Below are positions 15,202-29,711 of a DNA stretch of 64,000 nt, in pieces; the first letter of the stretch is position 1, and every line of letters starts with the position of its first letter. The translations under genes and the position numbers were made by a program. The notes beneath the pieces are model-generated. The model did no database searches. It worked only from the letters and a program-made list of their open reading frames with translations, and was not told the DNA's origin. The stretch comes from Pelecanus crispus (taxonomy: Eukaryota; Chordata; Aves; Pelecaniformes; Pelecanidae): NCBI RefSeq assembly GCF_030463565.1, contig NC_134644.1:154548191-154612190 (forward strand), given 5' to 3'.

Positions 15202-15220
15202 CCTGCTCCTGAGGAGCAGG
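15202..15220. repeat. Perfect 9-bp stem inverted repeat, 1-base centre
   Basis: CCTGCTCCT G AGGAGCAGG. It directly follows the 15165-15200 hairpin in a locally GC-rich patch. Confidence 0.85.
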
Positions 15221-18200
15221 AGGGCAGCTCTCTCCTGCATGTCCTGCACACCCTCTGCCAATACACAAACCACTGCGTGAGCAGGGGTTGAGCATTCAAC
15301 TGTACATGATAAGGAGGTGCTAAGCCATGTGGTGGGAGATGTTTGTGTTGGTTATACGACTGCAAAGCCCTTCCCCTCCGTCTCCCTGCCATTCCTGTGG
15401 TTAGTGGGTCTTTCCACACTCTTCTTAAGTACCAGTGTCAGAATGAAGTCCTTTTACAGGTGGTTTAAAACCACTGAAAATGACAGAAGATATCACTTCT
15501 GTACATTGAAATATGATGATATGTTCCAGACTTACATTTTGAGATAGTACTTCATGACAAAACTTCCATCATGAAATGATATTGTGTCCCTGTTTCTAGC
15601 ACCACAAGTCACTGGGTAACAGATGATTATATCTGCAGTGACACTTGTGATTATGAAACCAGTCACTACAGCAAGACGGATTTCACCTAACCTTATGTCT
15701 CACACTAAGACAATTTTGAAGAGAAGTTTTTGCACCTGAAAGGAAGGGAGGGATATAAATTGCCTCTGGCAAGCAGCTGTTAGTCAGCATGTTTTAAAGG
15801 AGAGGGCTGCAGCCCTGCATGTGTCTGTCATAGGAACTGTCATTCTCTGTCAGTTACGGTTATTTTCAGGGTTTTACAAGTATTGATCCTGAAAATACAT
15901 TATGAGAGGTAAAAGTGTCAACAGCTTCTTGTGTTTGGTCCTGGGTATCACATGGACTTGTGCTGGCTATTTCTTTACTCCTTCAAGTACTGATGTTTCC
16001 TTGTATCTACATGCTCAGCAAGACATGAAGAGAGGTCAGATCGCAAAAGGGAAAGGATCATGACTGTCAACTTCAGAAATATTCCTGCAGTGAATTCAGC
16101 TCTCCTTCCTTCTCACCCAAGCATGCTGCATTTCTCTTTGTCATGTTTTAGCTGTTCATAGATACTAAACAGCGAGACTGGTTGTATAATCTGAAATAAA
16201 GTGATTCAATGGTTCTTGAGATTGTTCACGTGGTAACTAGTATAACTTGTCACATCCTTACCATGTATAGTTTTTTTATCAAGATTTTTTTGGTCATTGC
16301 TCTCCTTATTGGTCCAATTATCTGGAATCATCCTAATGTCCAAAGGCTTGGTGAGGATTAAGACTGTAATGTGGTGAGTACTCTACAGGCACAGAATAAT
16401 CTGTGTATCTGACTATTTACATGATCTTAATGCCTCTTCCTGAAGACTGAATTCCTGACCTGGAGCACTTCCTCTCTAAAAGTGAATATAAAATACTAAG
16501 TAAATGTAAAATCCTAGGTCTTCTAATGTCAAACATCTCAATTTCAAGATCTTGAAATTGTAGAATTGTATTGTGTGTCTTTTTTAAAATACTGGGAGTC
16601 CATTTTACATGCACAAGGTATTTGTTTGTTTTCCCTTATCTATTTTGTTTCCAGAACAAGATTTTTTCATTTTTTTCTTTTTTTGAAAGTGTTGTGGACA
16701 GGAGATGATCAGGAACATTACAATCCAACATTTTGGTGTCATAGCTTGAAAAACAAGCAGGACATTTCCTACATGCACAAACTTAAAATTGAAATTCTGT
16801 TCTGTCACCTGCCTTTACATGAAGTAATGCTACAGGCCCTGGTTTTGCAATGTTCAGAGCAGATCCCCATGCATGTGGGGGTGCAGGTGATTGTTGCTAG
16901 AACTCCAGAGGGGTGGAGGCAGCCCTTTATATAGATCAGCTGAGGTTCAAAATGCTACTTGACAAACAGCATCATTTGTTTCAATGAGACTCTCAAGAGT
17001 GACTCAGCTGGAAATGCAGTATCAAATATTAATATTTCTTTAGAGTCACTTTATATTCTAAAATATTGGATGTTCAAGAGCTCCCGTTGAGCTGACATCA
17101 TTCCACCATGTTATTGAAAAATGGCAAGCTAAATTACTGTGAAGCTAATTTATTTGCATTTTTTCCAAAACCATATCAACCTTATTTATTTATTTGTTTA
17201 TCATTTCATTGAATTCTTTTTTCCTTTGTTTGTCTTACATATGTAGCTTTGACTCATTGCCTTCCCTCTTAAAAATAAAGAAGTATTTCCTTGATTACAT
17301 TTAAGTCTCCATTTATCAATAAAATATAACTGTGTTCTTGACATTTTTACTTTATTTTTAGTGGGATATAGTTTATAGCTTTTAATTTATTCTTCTTGAT
17401 CTTTTTAATCCTTCTTAATCAACATAGTTTCATAGTGAATTTCAGTGTCTTTGTTGTCCTATAGTTTTTAATGTGTTTGATTTTTCACAGTTCTTATCTG
17501 TTTAATTTATTTTTTGCTTTTCAAATGTTTTATAGGCACTACACCAATGCTGATACTGTGTTTGTGTTGGCTTAGAAGTTCTTCGTAATTTAAAATCCCA
17601 CTGGTAAATCTCTGGGAGGAGGCTGGCTTGGGCTTTCACATCCAAGAAATGTAATCCATACTGCCTTTCTGCAGGTTTACTATCTCAATGATGTATGGCA
17701 TTTGACAGAGCTTCTTTAAAGAGTCTCTGAGAAATTTCTTGGATTTGGATACATGGGGTAATTCTAGTTTCGGTTCACATGTTTGTCAGCATTTCTTTTT
17801 GCATTTTACCTCCAGTAGCTAAGACATCTTACCTGAAGCCATCACCCATTGCTTAGTTTGGAATCAGTCCATAAATAAGCTCAGGGTCACTTGAACGTTG
17901 GCCCAGACTCAGCCTTGGTTTTCCAAAAGTGCAAGTGAGCAAAGTGCACTGTTTAGAGAAACAGACTGAAGCTGTGAATCTTTTATTTTCCCAGAATCCA
18001 GAAGCCTTATAAAGTCTAGGATTCTCTCACTGTTTCTTCTTTTGCTTGATGCAATACAGTTTAACAACAAAAAGAGAGATGTTAATTACAGTTATGCTCC
18101 TGGCCCACCTTGAGGCATTTTCCATTAAGTGGCCTGATATGAAACACATCCTGTTTTATCAAGCAGTTGCAAATGTGGACTTTTTGTACATTCGGTGTTA

Positions 18201-20044
18201 CACCCAGTACACCTTAGTGCCTCTGCAAGTGCATGCATATAGGTGAAATGCCTGAAACTTACTGTTAGTCCCAAACATTTGATTTTAAAATATTTTGTGT
18301 ATTTAATCTTCAGAAGCCTATGAGAAGAGCAGATGACCACTACCTCTGAAAAACAGCCATTTAACTTCAGATTTGAGTCATTGACCTTTAGCAGACATTA
18401 AATCCTTAATTTTGGTAGAAGAAAATGGTACAAGTGCAACATTGAATAGTCCATTCTTATTTTTTATATTTATGTACTTCTAGTTTCTCTGTTCATTCTG
18501 CTAGGATCTATTTTCTTACTTTTCTTTCAGAACAATAGAGTTAAAATTATTGAGACCAGAAAAAGCTCCATAAATAACCTGAGCCATCAGATTAGCAAAT
18601 GCAGTTCTAGTTTAGGCTTTGCTAAAATAAAAGAGATGATCTCTGTACTCTGTCACCTTTTTTTTTTCCTGATCTTTCCCATTAACTGAAATTAAAATAA
18701 TTCTCTCTTTTGTCTCTCTGTAAATAATTTTCACAGTAATATGTGCTTGGTATACAAACCATGCAGAAGGTATCTCTTTCCCTAGTTTTGAAGGTGTTCT
18801 AAATGACATTGCAGCCCAAAAGTAGTTCTTAACACTGCTAAATAAAAAATGTTGCCAGATACTGCTCCCAGGCACTGAAACTCCATCATCCACACCACTA
18901 AATTGCAGGAGTGGTCTCCAGCACAGTCACAGCCATGACCAACAAATCCCAGGCATAGTTTAGGATGCAGGACAGGCCAGGAACTACTCTCACTGGGCAG
19001 GTTGGATATGGACAACCATGTTTTGAAGGGAAGCAGAGTTTAGTAGGGACAGGGTTATTCCATGCCAGCTGGTCCAGAGTACATTTCCTCTGCGGAGGCA
19101 ACTGTGTTAGGAAAGTACCAAGACGTCCTAGAGGTTGTTTCTAATGAAAAGCAGGCTTTTTCTCAAGTTGCACATTTTATTGCTATTTCAGAGATATTGA
19201 TAGTTTTGCAAATACTCCTTTCTGTTCTCTGATATCTGACCTATGGTCTATGCTCTGTTATCATGGAGCAATTGTCTGCAAGTAAACAAATAAAGAGCAC
19301 ATATCCATACATGCATGCCAATTAATTGCAGGTGAAGCACTCACAGGACCAGAAATCTGTCTCACATTTAGAGAAATAGTTAAACAAATGACAGGGAGAA
19401 AGACTGGAAGTATCCACTTTTCTGTAGATATAAAGGAGCCCAATAAAGTTGTTGTAATTAATGGCTGTGCTTCCATCTCTTGCAGCTGTGTTTGTGACAC
19501 AGAGTTGCTTTAGTCTTCGTGGAGTGTAGAGTATATATCACCATGTAATGCTACATGAGAACTGATGATATTTCATTATATTTTTTTACTGTGACATCTT
19601 AAGTAGGAACATATTTAAGTCAGTATTGTTCTTTAAAGAATGGTGTTAGTGATCTTCATTATGTTCTGAGAAGTAGATATTTTGGCCGTGTGGCTAATAG
19701 TACCAGAATCCTACTGATGATATTATCGTATGTCAATATGACAAGGTTAAAACTGAACTTTAATGAATTTTTTGAACAGCAGCTTCAATATTTTATACTT
19801 AATATTTAGCAGGTATTAAAAGTATATCAAATTATTAACTTTACATTAAATATGTAAATTTAATCTTATATTTAGCAACTTTATATTGAAGACTGAAATT
19901 CAGCAGAATCCTAAAGCTATGCCATTGCAGTTACAAAAGCACTAGCACTATAAAAAATTATATTCGAAGTTCAACTTCAATGCAGTAATACACAACACTC
20001 ACTTTGAACTAGTTTTAACTGCAGAATTATTTACAGCACCTTCA

Positions 20045-20067
20045 TGATCCAGGCTTCTCCTGGATCA
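20045..20067. repeat. 9-bp stem, 5-base loop hairpin
   Basis: TGATCCAGG, loop CTTCT, CCTGGATCA: a perfect stem. Confidence 0.85.
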
Positions 20068-23000
20068 CTGCTGGCAAACTGTTTTATGATTGTGAAAGCT
20101 TTGATTGTAAAAAGTCAAGGATGTTATATTACATTGTCTGGCATTACCCATGGTTGTCGCTGCTTAGGCCTCAGCTTACATATTTGGAATAACATCAATG
20201 TAAATAATCCATGAAGACAAAACAGGAGGTGATCACATTTGCTTCAGAAACACCTATAAAAATTTGGAGCAGCATCTTTGCAGAGAAAGAAACTTTTGTG
20301 TTGTATGAGCCAAGCAATACAGATTTTCATCTGTGGCCCAGGACTCAACCTGCACGCTCACCCCAAATCTGTAATGGCTCTCAAGAAAGCACAGAACACA
20401 AGCCAGCTAGAGGAAATGGTATAGCCCTTAATGGTCTGTGTCATTACTGTTATTTGTTACATCAACACTAAAAATGAGATGTCTGGTTACTTGTATTGAT
20501 TTTTATATCTTAATCTGATACCCAAATAGGAGATGAATAAGAAGTTTATAACATTATTTCATGGAAATTAAAGGCAAAATTGAGACATTGGTCATGATAG
20601 GGCACCAAGGAATAGCCAGAACAAGGCATTAATTTTACAGTACCAGCTAGGCTTCATACCAAAGTTGAAACTTTTCTAAATGTTACTCATCATATTATAA
20701 CATTGATTTATACACTGCCATTGTCACCCCTTCTCATCAGCAGAGCTGCAGCTGACACTGTCAGTGACATCAGATCAAACACCAGGGTCAACGTTGCTTG
20801 CCTATCGCTCTGTGAGACTACTGTGGTCAGTAATCAGAAATAACATTTATACCAAAGGCCATTTCTGCTGCAATAATCATGTTCCTGCCAACTGTTCTCA
20901 TCTGAGAAAGAAACCAAGACAAAATATTATTTAACAACAGGTCACATTTCACCTTGTTAGAAAGAGAAGTCTTCCTGATAAAGAGAAACAACTTACACGG
21001 CAGATTGCCAGGGAGTTATCCTCAAGGTAACAGGGAAATTAAATTCTTCAGCAGACATTTAGAAAATTAGTTATAAGTGGGTAAGCTGGGAGATGAACAG
21101 TCATAACTCTTTACTGCAGAGTTCTTCTAAGCCTGCAGAGCTAAGTACCATAGACCAGTTCCAAAGCTGATTGTTGAATTACTGAACAGGAAAGAGAGAA
21201 ATAAGTAACTAGATGATGTTGGCATATAGATGCCTACACTACCAAGAAGGCAGGTGCCAACATGACTGAATGGAAACCCAACAGCCAAACAGGAAAAGGA
21301 AAAAAAGGATAATAAGCAGAAAATAATAAACAAAACCCCTCAATGTTCTGAAATGTTACGTGTGGCTCATTAGGGGAATGTGAAAACCTGGTATTCTGTG
21401 GAAAGGGGAATCAATGTTAGAGTTAAGTTTCAAGACAGCTAGTGAAAAGCTGCTGTAGAGGTTGGTTTACATAATGGTCTGGTCTTATGTTCACTAGAAG
21501 TGGACATCTTGACTACAAGTAACCCAACAGCAGAGTGGGTTTAACAAATCTGACAAAGTACCGTCTGAATGGATTAGCAATTGTTACATGTAATACTGTA
21601 TATTTACACAAAAGTTTCTAATCCTAGCTGTAGTTGCCTGTCCCCTTATTACTAGACTAGATGCTTCCTGATTTCAAAACACAAGAGTTTTGCTAACATG
21701 GGCAATGTGTCAAAGTATCTGTGCTCAACAGTAGAGGACATTGCTGATATTTCATCATGCTTAACACAATGGAATCCCTCTTCTGGATGTATGAGGCATC
21801 TTAACAAGTATTGTTGCCTACATTTGTTAGTACTTCATACTACCCTGCCATTTTTCCTTGAGGGATGGACTTGAGCTTAATTTAGTTTGTCTTTCTTAAC
21901 TGAACAGCATCATGCTTTCTCAGCTGTTCAGGCTTCACATTGCTACTGGATGTGAAGGAGGGAAAGGGATTATCTTTCCTCTCCTATCCCCCAGCAAATA
22001 TTTGTCTGTGCTCCTATTGCTGTGGGTGGTATGTGAAGGGAAGTAGTCTGTGGCCTTTTCTGGCTGTACAATGCAAACACTAACTCAAAGTCAGTGGAAG
22101 ATGATTAATGCATTGTTCATTCAGAGCTTTCTTTAGGCATAACTTTGTAATAAGCTCCCATATGTTCACCTGGAAGGAAAACTAGTTTTACATGCTAGTT
22201 ATTTCTATTCTATTTCTATATTTCATTATTTCTCACACTCATATTTGAGTGACAAGAGACCAATCAATTCTATGCAAATGACCTAATTATGTCCTTAAAT
22301 ATTTTTTTTATTGGAATGAAACAACGGACTTCTTTTATGCCCAGTTATATTACAAAAGAATCAGAATGTTTTAAATGGTAACTTTATTGAAAACACCCTT
22401 AGAAAGAGAAATCCATTGGCTTTTGACTGTTGAAAGCTAAATGATTTAGTAATTTTACTTTAACACAAGATTGTATTCAGAATCCAGAGTTAATTTCACT
22501 CTCTCAGGGTTTGAAAGTAGCTAAGCACCTAATAAAAAGTTTCTGTGGAACAGGCCAGGTTGCAGGTAATTTCACCCTGTGATAACACAAAATCCTGAAG
22601 TAATTACCTAACTCTAACAACTAGAAACTAAAGCAGTTTTCAGCAGTGGTTGTGTATTATGTAATATTTTCTAAGTTTTAATTTCTTATAATTAAATCAT
22701 TTGATACTTTTCTGAATCCAACATAAAAAAAAATGCTTAATTCAAGTGAAGGCATCATAATATATATCAGTAATTTTATTGTCATACAAACATAAAAATG
22801 ATAAAAATTAGTCTTCTTTTCCTAGATTTCAGATCTCCTGTTGTGCCTTCTTATTTCACCCTCAGTGAGAATGGCAAAGTGTTTGCTAATGTACCATACA
22901 GCTCCATTTCTTTTGATTCTTTCTCTAGTAATTTTTCCCAATATAGCTTAGCCTGCACCTTTGTTCTTTCTCTTATGCCATATTAACTTTGTCCTGTTGT

Positions 23001-24589
23001 CCCTTTGTAATCAAGCAATACATAACCTAGTATTTCAAAAAAACATTGAGATGTCCTAGTTCTGTTTGTACTTAACTTCAGGAGTCTGTACTCTTAATGC
23101 AATAATGACCCAGCATGGATCCAAGATTGCTCCCGAGTTCTCCTGTGACCTGAATCTTTCCCATGTCAGAAATGTTATTTTCTAATTTTGATTTACAAGA
23201 GATTCTTTTATATCTTGATAAATAGCAACTTCTATTCAAGTATATATATACTTTGTCACTTCCACTCTGGACCAATCAAAACATCTAGGACCCCAGTAAT
23301 TCTGCTACTAAAAAATACTTGGTGCATAAAAATATGCACTGGGGAGTAAGAGTTGCTCTCTTACATACTGTAGAAGGGATGTAGGTGTAAACAATAGCTG
23401 TGAGAATTTTTGAATAGGAAAGTGGTGGTTTGCAAAAGAGCCAAATACAATAAATGTTGAGGTACAAATGTCAAGGTACAAAATTTATGTAATGGAACAA
23501 GGTATTTGGACGATACTATAGTTGAAGACCTTGTGGGAAAGACATAGATAGTTTTGTCCTCCAAACATCTCAGAGGAAATCCTGACAAATATTTCAGATG
23601 AAAGTTTTAAGATAGTCTGCAGCTATTCCCCAAAGTCTTATATAAGCCTTACTAGGTTAGGTAAGGAATTAAGACTTACTCAACTGTTGCCAGTTATCAT
23701 CTTAGTATAATTGATTCAGTGTGGGAACAACCGAGCTCGTATCTCATCTTATCAATAGTTGAAGTAACTCCAAGCTGTTTGGTCTTTCAAGTATCTCAAG
23801 CACACAATCATTTAACAGTTCTTACAACAGCTATCTCTTTCTGCACAACCCTTTTCTCCTTAATAACAGACAGTACTGAAATAGATGCCATTGAACAGAA
23901 AGTGAGTTTTTAAGGCATGTAAACTTTTAATTGTTTGAAAAAAAATTATGAATTGATATAGGAACTGCAATTTTTTGCAAAGATAGATCCAATGGTCTGT
24001 TGAAAAATGTAAGAAAAACTGTGTTGATACTTTTTTGTTATTTACAAACGAAGTCATACTTTGTTGTTCATTTCATGTCATAATACCCTTAAGAGGAAAT
24101 GAATAACTTCTATTGCTGGAGCTGTTTATTATGGACAGTAGTTCAGAAGAAAAAAAAATAAAAATAATAAATATACAAAAAAGATGTCTGGTTACAAATA
24201 TATGCATTTTTATTAGACATGTAATAACTGTAAAATTTCACCTTTATGTATGGGATGAAACTGACTCTAACAGACATTTTATATATTTTTTTTACTCATG
24301 ATGTGTGATCTAGCTAATAATTGCTATATTAAAAGGAATTTGCATATATCTTCTGAGATGGCTCTGGAACAAACTGGTAATTATTTTGGTTTTATGAAAT
24401 GAGACATGGACTATACTCGGTATTTTCTTCTACTGGAAGACAGTCCACATCCATTTGTTTTTACTATTTTATCCAGACTAATTTCATGACTTTATGTAAG
24501 AGAACATGAACTAGTAATAGTGCTTCTATCACTAAATCTTGTGCAATGTGTTTTTCTTAATTTTAATTTTAATTTACTTGTTTTGCTTC

Positions 24590-24612
24590 TTTTTTTTTTT
24601 TTTTTTTTTTTT
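24590..24612. repeat. T23 homopolymer
   Basis: Twenty-three consecutive T. The minus-strand sequence before it shows no AATAAA, so a retrocopy tail is not supported. Confidence 0.95.
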
Positions 24613-25524
24613 ATAACTCCCTCCTCTGTGCAGATCTCAGTGTTCTGTCCTCCCTTGGAGTTCACACCTGCAAATAGTTATGCACAGCAATAAGTACCTA
24701 TTCTGGTTAGCATGCGTTCCAGATGGCTACAATATGATGGACTTCTGATATTCCATAAAACAGTGATCACACTCCTACTGACTTCAGAAGCACTAAATGT
24801 TAGGCAATATGTAGTATTTCTACCTGAAACTGTATTCAGTTTGAGGATCTGTGTCATGGATGCCTGTCCTTAAAAGCTGAAGGTGCTCAAGAAGAAAGTA
24901 TTTGGTGGTCAGGGACCTCAATTGCTCTTATTTAAATCAAGCAGTTCCTTGATAACAGAACCCTTGTAAGCATCACTTAATTTTATATAACACGGATCAG
25001 TGACAAGATGTTATGACTTTATATTTTAATCCACAGTAGTTTCTGGAAACCAGGCTTTTTCATTTCCAGCTGGGATCCAAGTGATCAGGGCTTGGCCCCA
25101 GGATGTGTCAGAAACTACCTCTGCGATATCAAGTGGTTCATTCTTCCCGTGGCTCAGTTCTCCACCTATAAATATCATCAGTAAAGACATTTCCATCTAT
25201 TTTCTGTGCTGCCTGTTAATCTGGAAGGTTTTTTGGGAAAAATCTATCCCTCATTTTACATAGGTAACTTGTCAAGTATAATGTAGCACAATTCTAGACA
25301 GGCCTTTATATACTACTGTACTCCATAACACTAACAATAATGTGAATATTTTGTTATATTTCTTTTGGCATGTTATTCTTGCTAAGGTTTAAAAGTTAGT
25401 TTATCAGTCAGACCAACTGTGGTTCAAAGATCCTCACCCTAGAGTACTGCAGTGGCCAAGAAGAAAAAAAGAATAAATAGGAAACTCTTAGCCTGTATCT
25501 TTTAAAAAGAACAGGACAATGTAC

Positions 25525-25700
25525 TTTTTTTTTTTCTTCCCAAAAAGGGTCACAATTCATTTTTATTCTTCAGTTAAAAAGCCAGACACGTAAAAATACA
25601 CATTCCATCTCACAAAACCCCCACAAACAGTGATTTTCACATAAAAGCAAAGGAATTCTGAACAGCCGTCTACATACTAGTCTCCCAGGTTCTATGTACA
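25525..25700 (-). other. Possible polyadenylated 3' end of a retrocopy
   Basis: On the minus strand an AATAAA (25562-25567) is followed 26 nt later by a run of eleven A (25525-25535). This is the exact layout of a cleaved, polyadenylated mRNA copied back into the genome. I could not recognise any parent gene in the sequence to the right (to about 26100), where minus-strand translation is broken by stops. No matching target-site duplication was found. It could equally be chance in AT-rich DNA. Confidence 0.25.
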
Positions 25701-27099
25701 AAAATTTCTGGAATTAAGCATGTAGTAAAGCACACTGGTTGAAGTTTTCCATCGTGTGTAGCTGAACTGACTTCCATGCAAGCATCAGGAAGTCTGCAAG
25801 TCAAGTCCTGCTGATCTAAACACTGGACATCTTTGAAAAATTTGGACACAATTCATAGAAGATAAGCAGTAAGGCATGAAAGATGAGAGAGAAAGAAATG
25901 AAAAGCTTTATGATAGAAACTTTGGATGCTTAACAAAGTGTCTCCTAATCACCATCTTCAGATGTAGACAAGTCAGCCCAGAGGATCAATGATTTTCATA
26001 GAAAATTTTCTGTCTGCCAATGCCTATAATTCCCCACGTGTGGTTAAAATTGGAAATAAGGATCTAGTAATTGTTCATGCTTTGAGCAAAGACTTTATTA
26101 AGTAATAAAATCTTTATAAACATCACTTAATCACCCATAAAATAGACCCATGACATAATGTTATAATTTACATTTTAAATTAAAAGAAATGACCAAAATG
26201 TAGCTTTTTATTTAACATATGTTTAGCTTGGGTGGGCAGGTGGGGTCCAATCTTGTTAAACCAAAAATACTATACCTTTGGGTTTACTCAATAACAGGAA
26301 AAGTAGAGCAGAGTATTAAAGGACTGATTGATGAAAGTAGTTGACATGAGCTCATGCAGTATAATAACTGTTCATATCTGGTGAATATCCCCCTCTGCAA
26401 AGGGATGTATAAAGGTATTACATGAGTGAGGTTATAAATTGAGAGTGAAAGTGGTGCACTGGCTTTGCATTGACTACCTGCACATGGGTGAATGCTTAAC
26501 AGACCCATGTGGGCTAGGACCATCGCCCCTTAGTTCCACATTACATTTAGTGAATGGATGTAGCTAGCTGATGCTGGAGAGCAATTTGTTTCTCAGTGGC
26601 TCAGTCACTCTCTAGAGGTGCTCCTCTCGCTTCCCTTCCTCTTCCCATTGTCCAAACACAAGAGATTCTTGCCTCTAACTTTTGTGCCTCAGGTACCTAA
26701 AGTTAAATGGAGTTAATACAAGGTGACAATGACTAAAATTCCACTTCTGAATTTAAAAAAAGGAAATCACTTGCAGTAATATTTTTCTCTTAGTTTAGAT
26801 TGAACTATTTAACCATATAATGTCAAAGCCAGTTTCTTATCACTTATAAGCTAAATTCCTGTTTCATTTAAATTGATGCAAAGCTGGACAGGAAAAATGA
26901 TGGGTAGGTCTTTTATCAGCAAAATTGAAAAAATCACCTTTTTTTCAGAGACCTTCTGTCATTGTAATTAGGTGGAAGAAGAGGTGGTCATCTGGCAAAC
27001 AAGTAACACTTTACCAAAGCTTCCCTTCTGCTTTGGAGCCTGTCGGATTCCCTATTTCCCAACAGACAGAAGCTAAACTCCCTCCTGTCTCTTTTCTGT

Positions 27100-27145
27100 T
27101 TGTTTTTTTTGTTGGGTTTTTTCGGTTTTTTTGGGGGTTTTTTTG

Positions 27146-27178
<33 letters not shown>

Positions 27179-27179
27179 A
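27100..27179. repeat. T/G-only low-complexity tract
   Basis: About 80 bases almost wholly of T runs broken by short G runs (GGG, GG, GGGGG, GG), ending in a long T run. Confidence 0.9.
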
Positions 27180-29711
27180 ACTTACAGAAAAAAGTGAACA
27201 ATAAGGGAAAGATTTATTTTCCTAAATCTCAGAAGATTACCTGAAATACTGACTGAAGAGACATGCAAGTTGAAGTGCCCTTCGTGTTTTCAGAGTTTTG
27301 ACTCTGAAAGAAAGGACATGTAATCTTCAGTCAAATGAAGAATTTCTCCAGCATCAAAAGATGTGTTAGGGAGTTTGCAAGACCTGTTTAAGAACTTAAA
27401 TTTCCTATGTATAGGGAGTTTTTAATATCAAACCCAAATGCATTCCATGGATCTATCCATCCTACACAATATGGATAGATACGTAACATTTCCTTTATAA
27501 GAACATTTTAAAACATTTCATTCCAGAAAAATTGGAACTGATTTTTTTCAAAAATATCTTGCTGGAGCTTCATAAACTCTCCAGCTGCTAAGCAGCATGG
27601 CTCCAACAGCATAAGGCAGCTTGGAGGATCTTCAGAACTTCAGGCTACAAAGTTGTGGCAAAAGCAAAGATGTGACCTTGGAACATTTGGGAGTCCATCT
27701 CTAATCCTTCAAAAGATTTTTCAAGGTAGTCAGGTGACTATGTGCCACTAGACAGTTCATGCCGCACTAGTCTTCATAGTCCAGTGGAACTGATATATTC
27801 CTATTCCAATACATATTTTCTGACAGGAGTGTCTTCAGTTGGAAATGTCAGTAGAATTTAAAGGAAGTTAAGTACACTTCAGTCATGTCCTTCACAGTCA
27901 GAAAGACATCATCCCAGATTTTAATATTCTCAAAATAGATACAATTTTACAAATAAATTCTCTTACCTCCACATCTTTTTCTTCCTTTCCTATTTTCTAT
28001 ATATGAAAAAAGTGCACAACATAAATCAATTCCCTGTTTATTTTAAATGAAAATTATCCATCATCAATCTAGTGTCAGTCAGAAAAAAATAATCTTTTGT
28101 GACCTATCACACTCTAGCAGTTACCATGGCTGCATTTTTATGTTACAATGCACAGTCTTAAGCAGCAGAAGTTTATTGTGAAGTGCTGGCACAATCTTGA
28201 CACTTTTTTTTAAATACTTAATGCTAAATTCACTTAAGCCTTTGCATGACAGTAGCATCTGGAGAGTTTTTCTGTTTGTTAAGTAGCTAGGATGACTAGT
28301 TTTCCACTTCTGGAAAATGTTACTTTCAGGGAGGTAGAGGATTTACAATTAGGGGAAAAAAAAAGCCAAGAATTATAGTATTCTGAGCGTGGCATCTCTG
28401 TCTGAGAGTCTTAATTGCCAGACACAGAAATGTTGGCTCACACACCACATCAAAATAAATGAGAAAATATCATTAAATGTAAGTTTGGAACCTTCATTTT
28501 CCTCTACAATGTAGTATATTTCTATCAGTCTGACAATGTGAGGGTGTCATGGAACATAAGCAGTACTTGCCAGAGTAGGAACAGGTGGCCTTAAATTCAA
28601 CAGAAAAACAAGAATTCAGTTGTCTAACTAAATCTGTATGAATTTAACAAATGCTAAGGGAAATAAGAAATAATTAAAAGGAAAATGCAATTAAAAAATC
28701 TATCTGCCAAATGTTTAGTGTCTGACCCTGGACCCAGGCCCACTAGGAAATGCCCTCTGCAGGCTGGGGCACTCAGCAGTAAGGTCCTTATCTGATCTGT
28801 GGAATGTTTCTGGATTTTTTCCAACAATTTCTTAATACCAAATTTGTAAATAATCCAGGAAATCTTAAGCCAGCCATTACTGAACAATATGTTTTTTCAT
28901 TAAAATATAAAGTGGCTAGCCCTAGGCAAATGGGAAGATAAATAACTGAATGTAAACCAATGCTCTGTGCGGCAGCAATGTAGGATGCAAACCAGACAAT
29001 TTCCGTGCTGTTGTACAAAAATGCACAGTAGCTATTTAGGAACACGAAAGCAACCAAACAAAATAGTAGAAGCAAAGGCTGAAGTTGCTTTCAAGGCATA
29101 GGATGTAAAAAATAATAACGAAGTGGTAAAAGGAATGTAATAGTGTAAGTTTCTCCACTGTCCTGCAAAAAACAGGTCCACCTGCTGCTGCAGACATCCT
29201 CTGCCAGAGCAATGTAGAAGTCTTCATAGAAATAAAATCCTGAAAGAAGTCCTCTCTCCCCACACTCCAAAGCGGGAAGGGTTTTCTTACTCTCTTAGGC
29301 CTTAGGTCAGTTACTCAGGTTGTTGCCAATACAAAACTGACACGTAAGACACAGGAGCTAAGAAAAATTCTCACCTTCCTGAAGGAGAGGATGGAGGTCA
29401 CCTCAGATAACAAGGACATCTCAGATGCCATTCTGTACCTCTGCTTAGGCAACTAAACCGTATCTTTACAGAGGGAAGCAAATCCAGATGAAGAATCTTG
29501 GGTATCTATATGTAGGTAGCCTTGTATCTGCTGTGTAACTCAGAATTATGATCTGTGGATATCTAGTCAATAGAGTCAGTAGTGCCTAGAGACATACTCA
29601 GCCGATCAGCCAGTGGTTTCTGCTTCCAAGTGCCTTGAGTTCCCCAGGATCTAAGGATTCTGCTTGCTCAATTCCCATCAAACTCCAGCAGTCATCTGTC
29701 TCTTGTGGACA

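Noticed and set aside
24590..24612. Retrocopy poly(A) tail on the minus strand
   Set aside because: No AATAAA at the expected distance and no gene-like sequence beside it; treated as a simple repeat.
25700..26100. 14-3-3-like C-terminus on the minus strand (SLILWADLSTSEDGD)
   Set aside because: Only a few residues resemble the DNLTLWTSD motif; upstream sequence and downstream UTR do not match, and the frame is interrupted.
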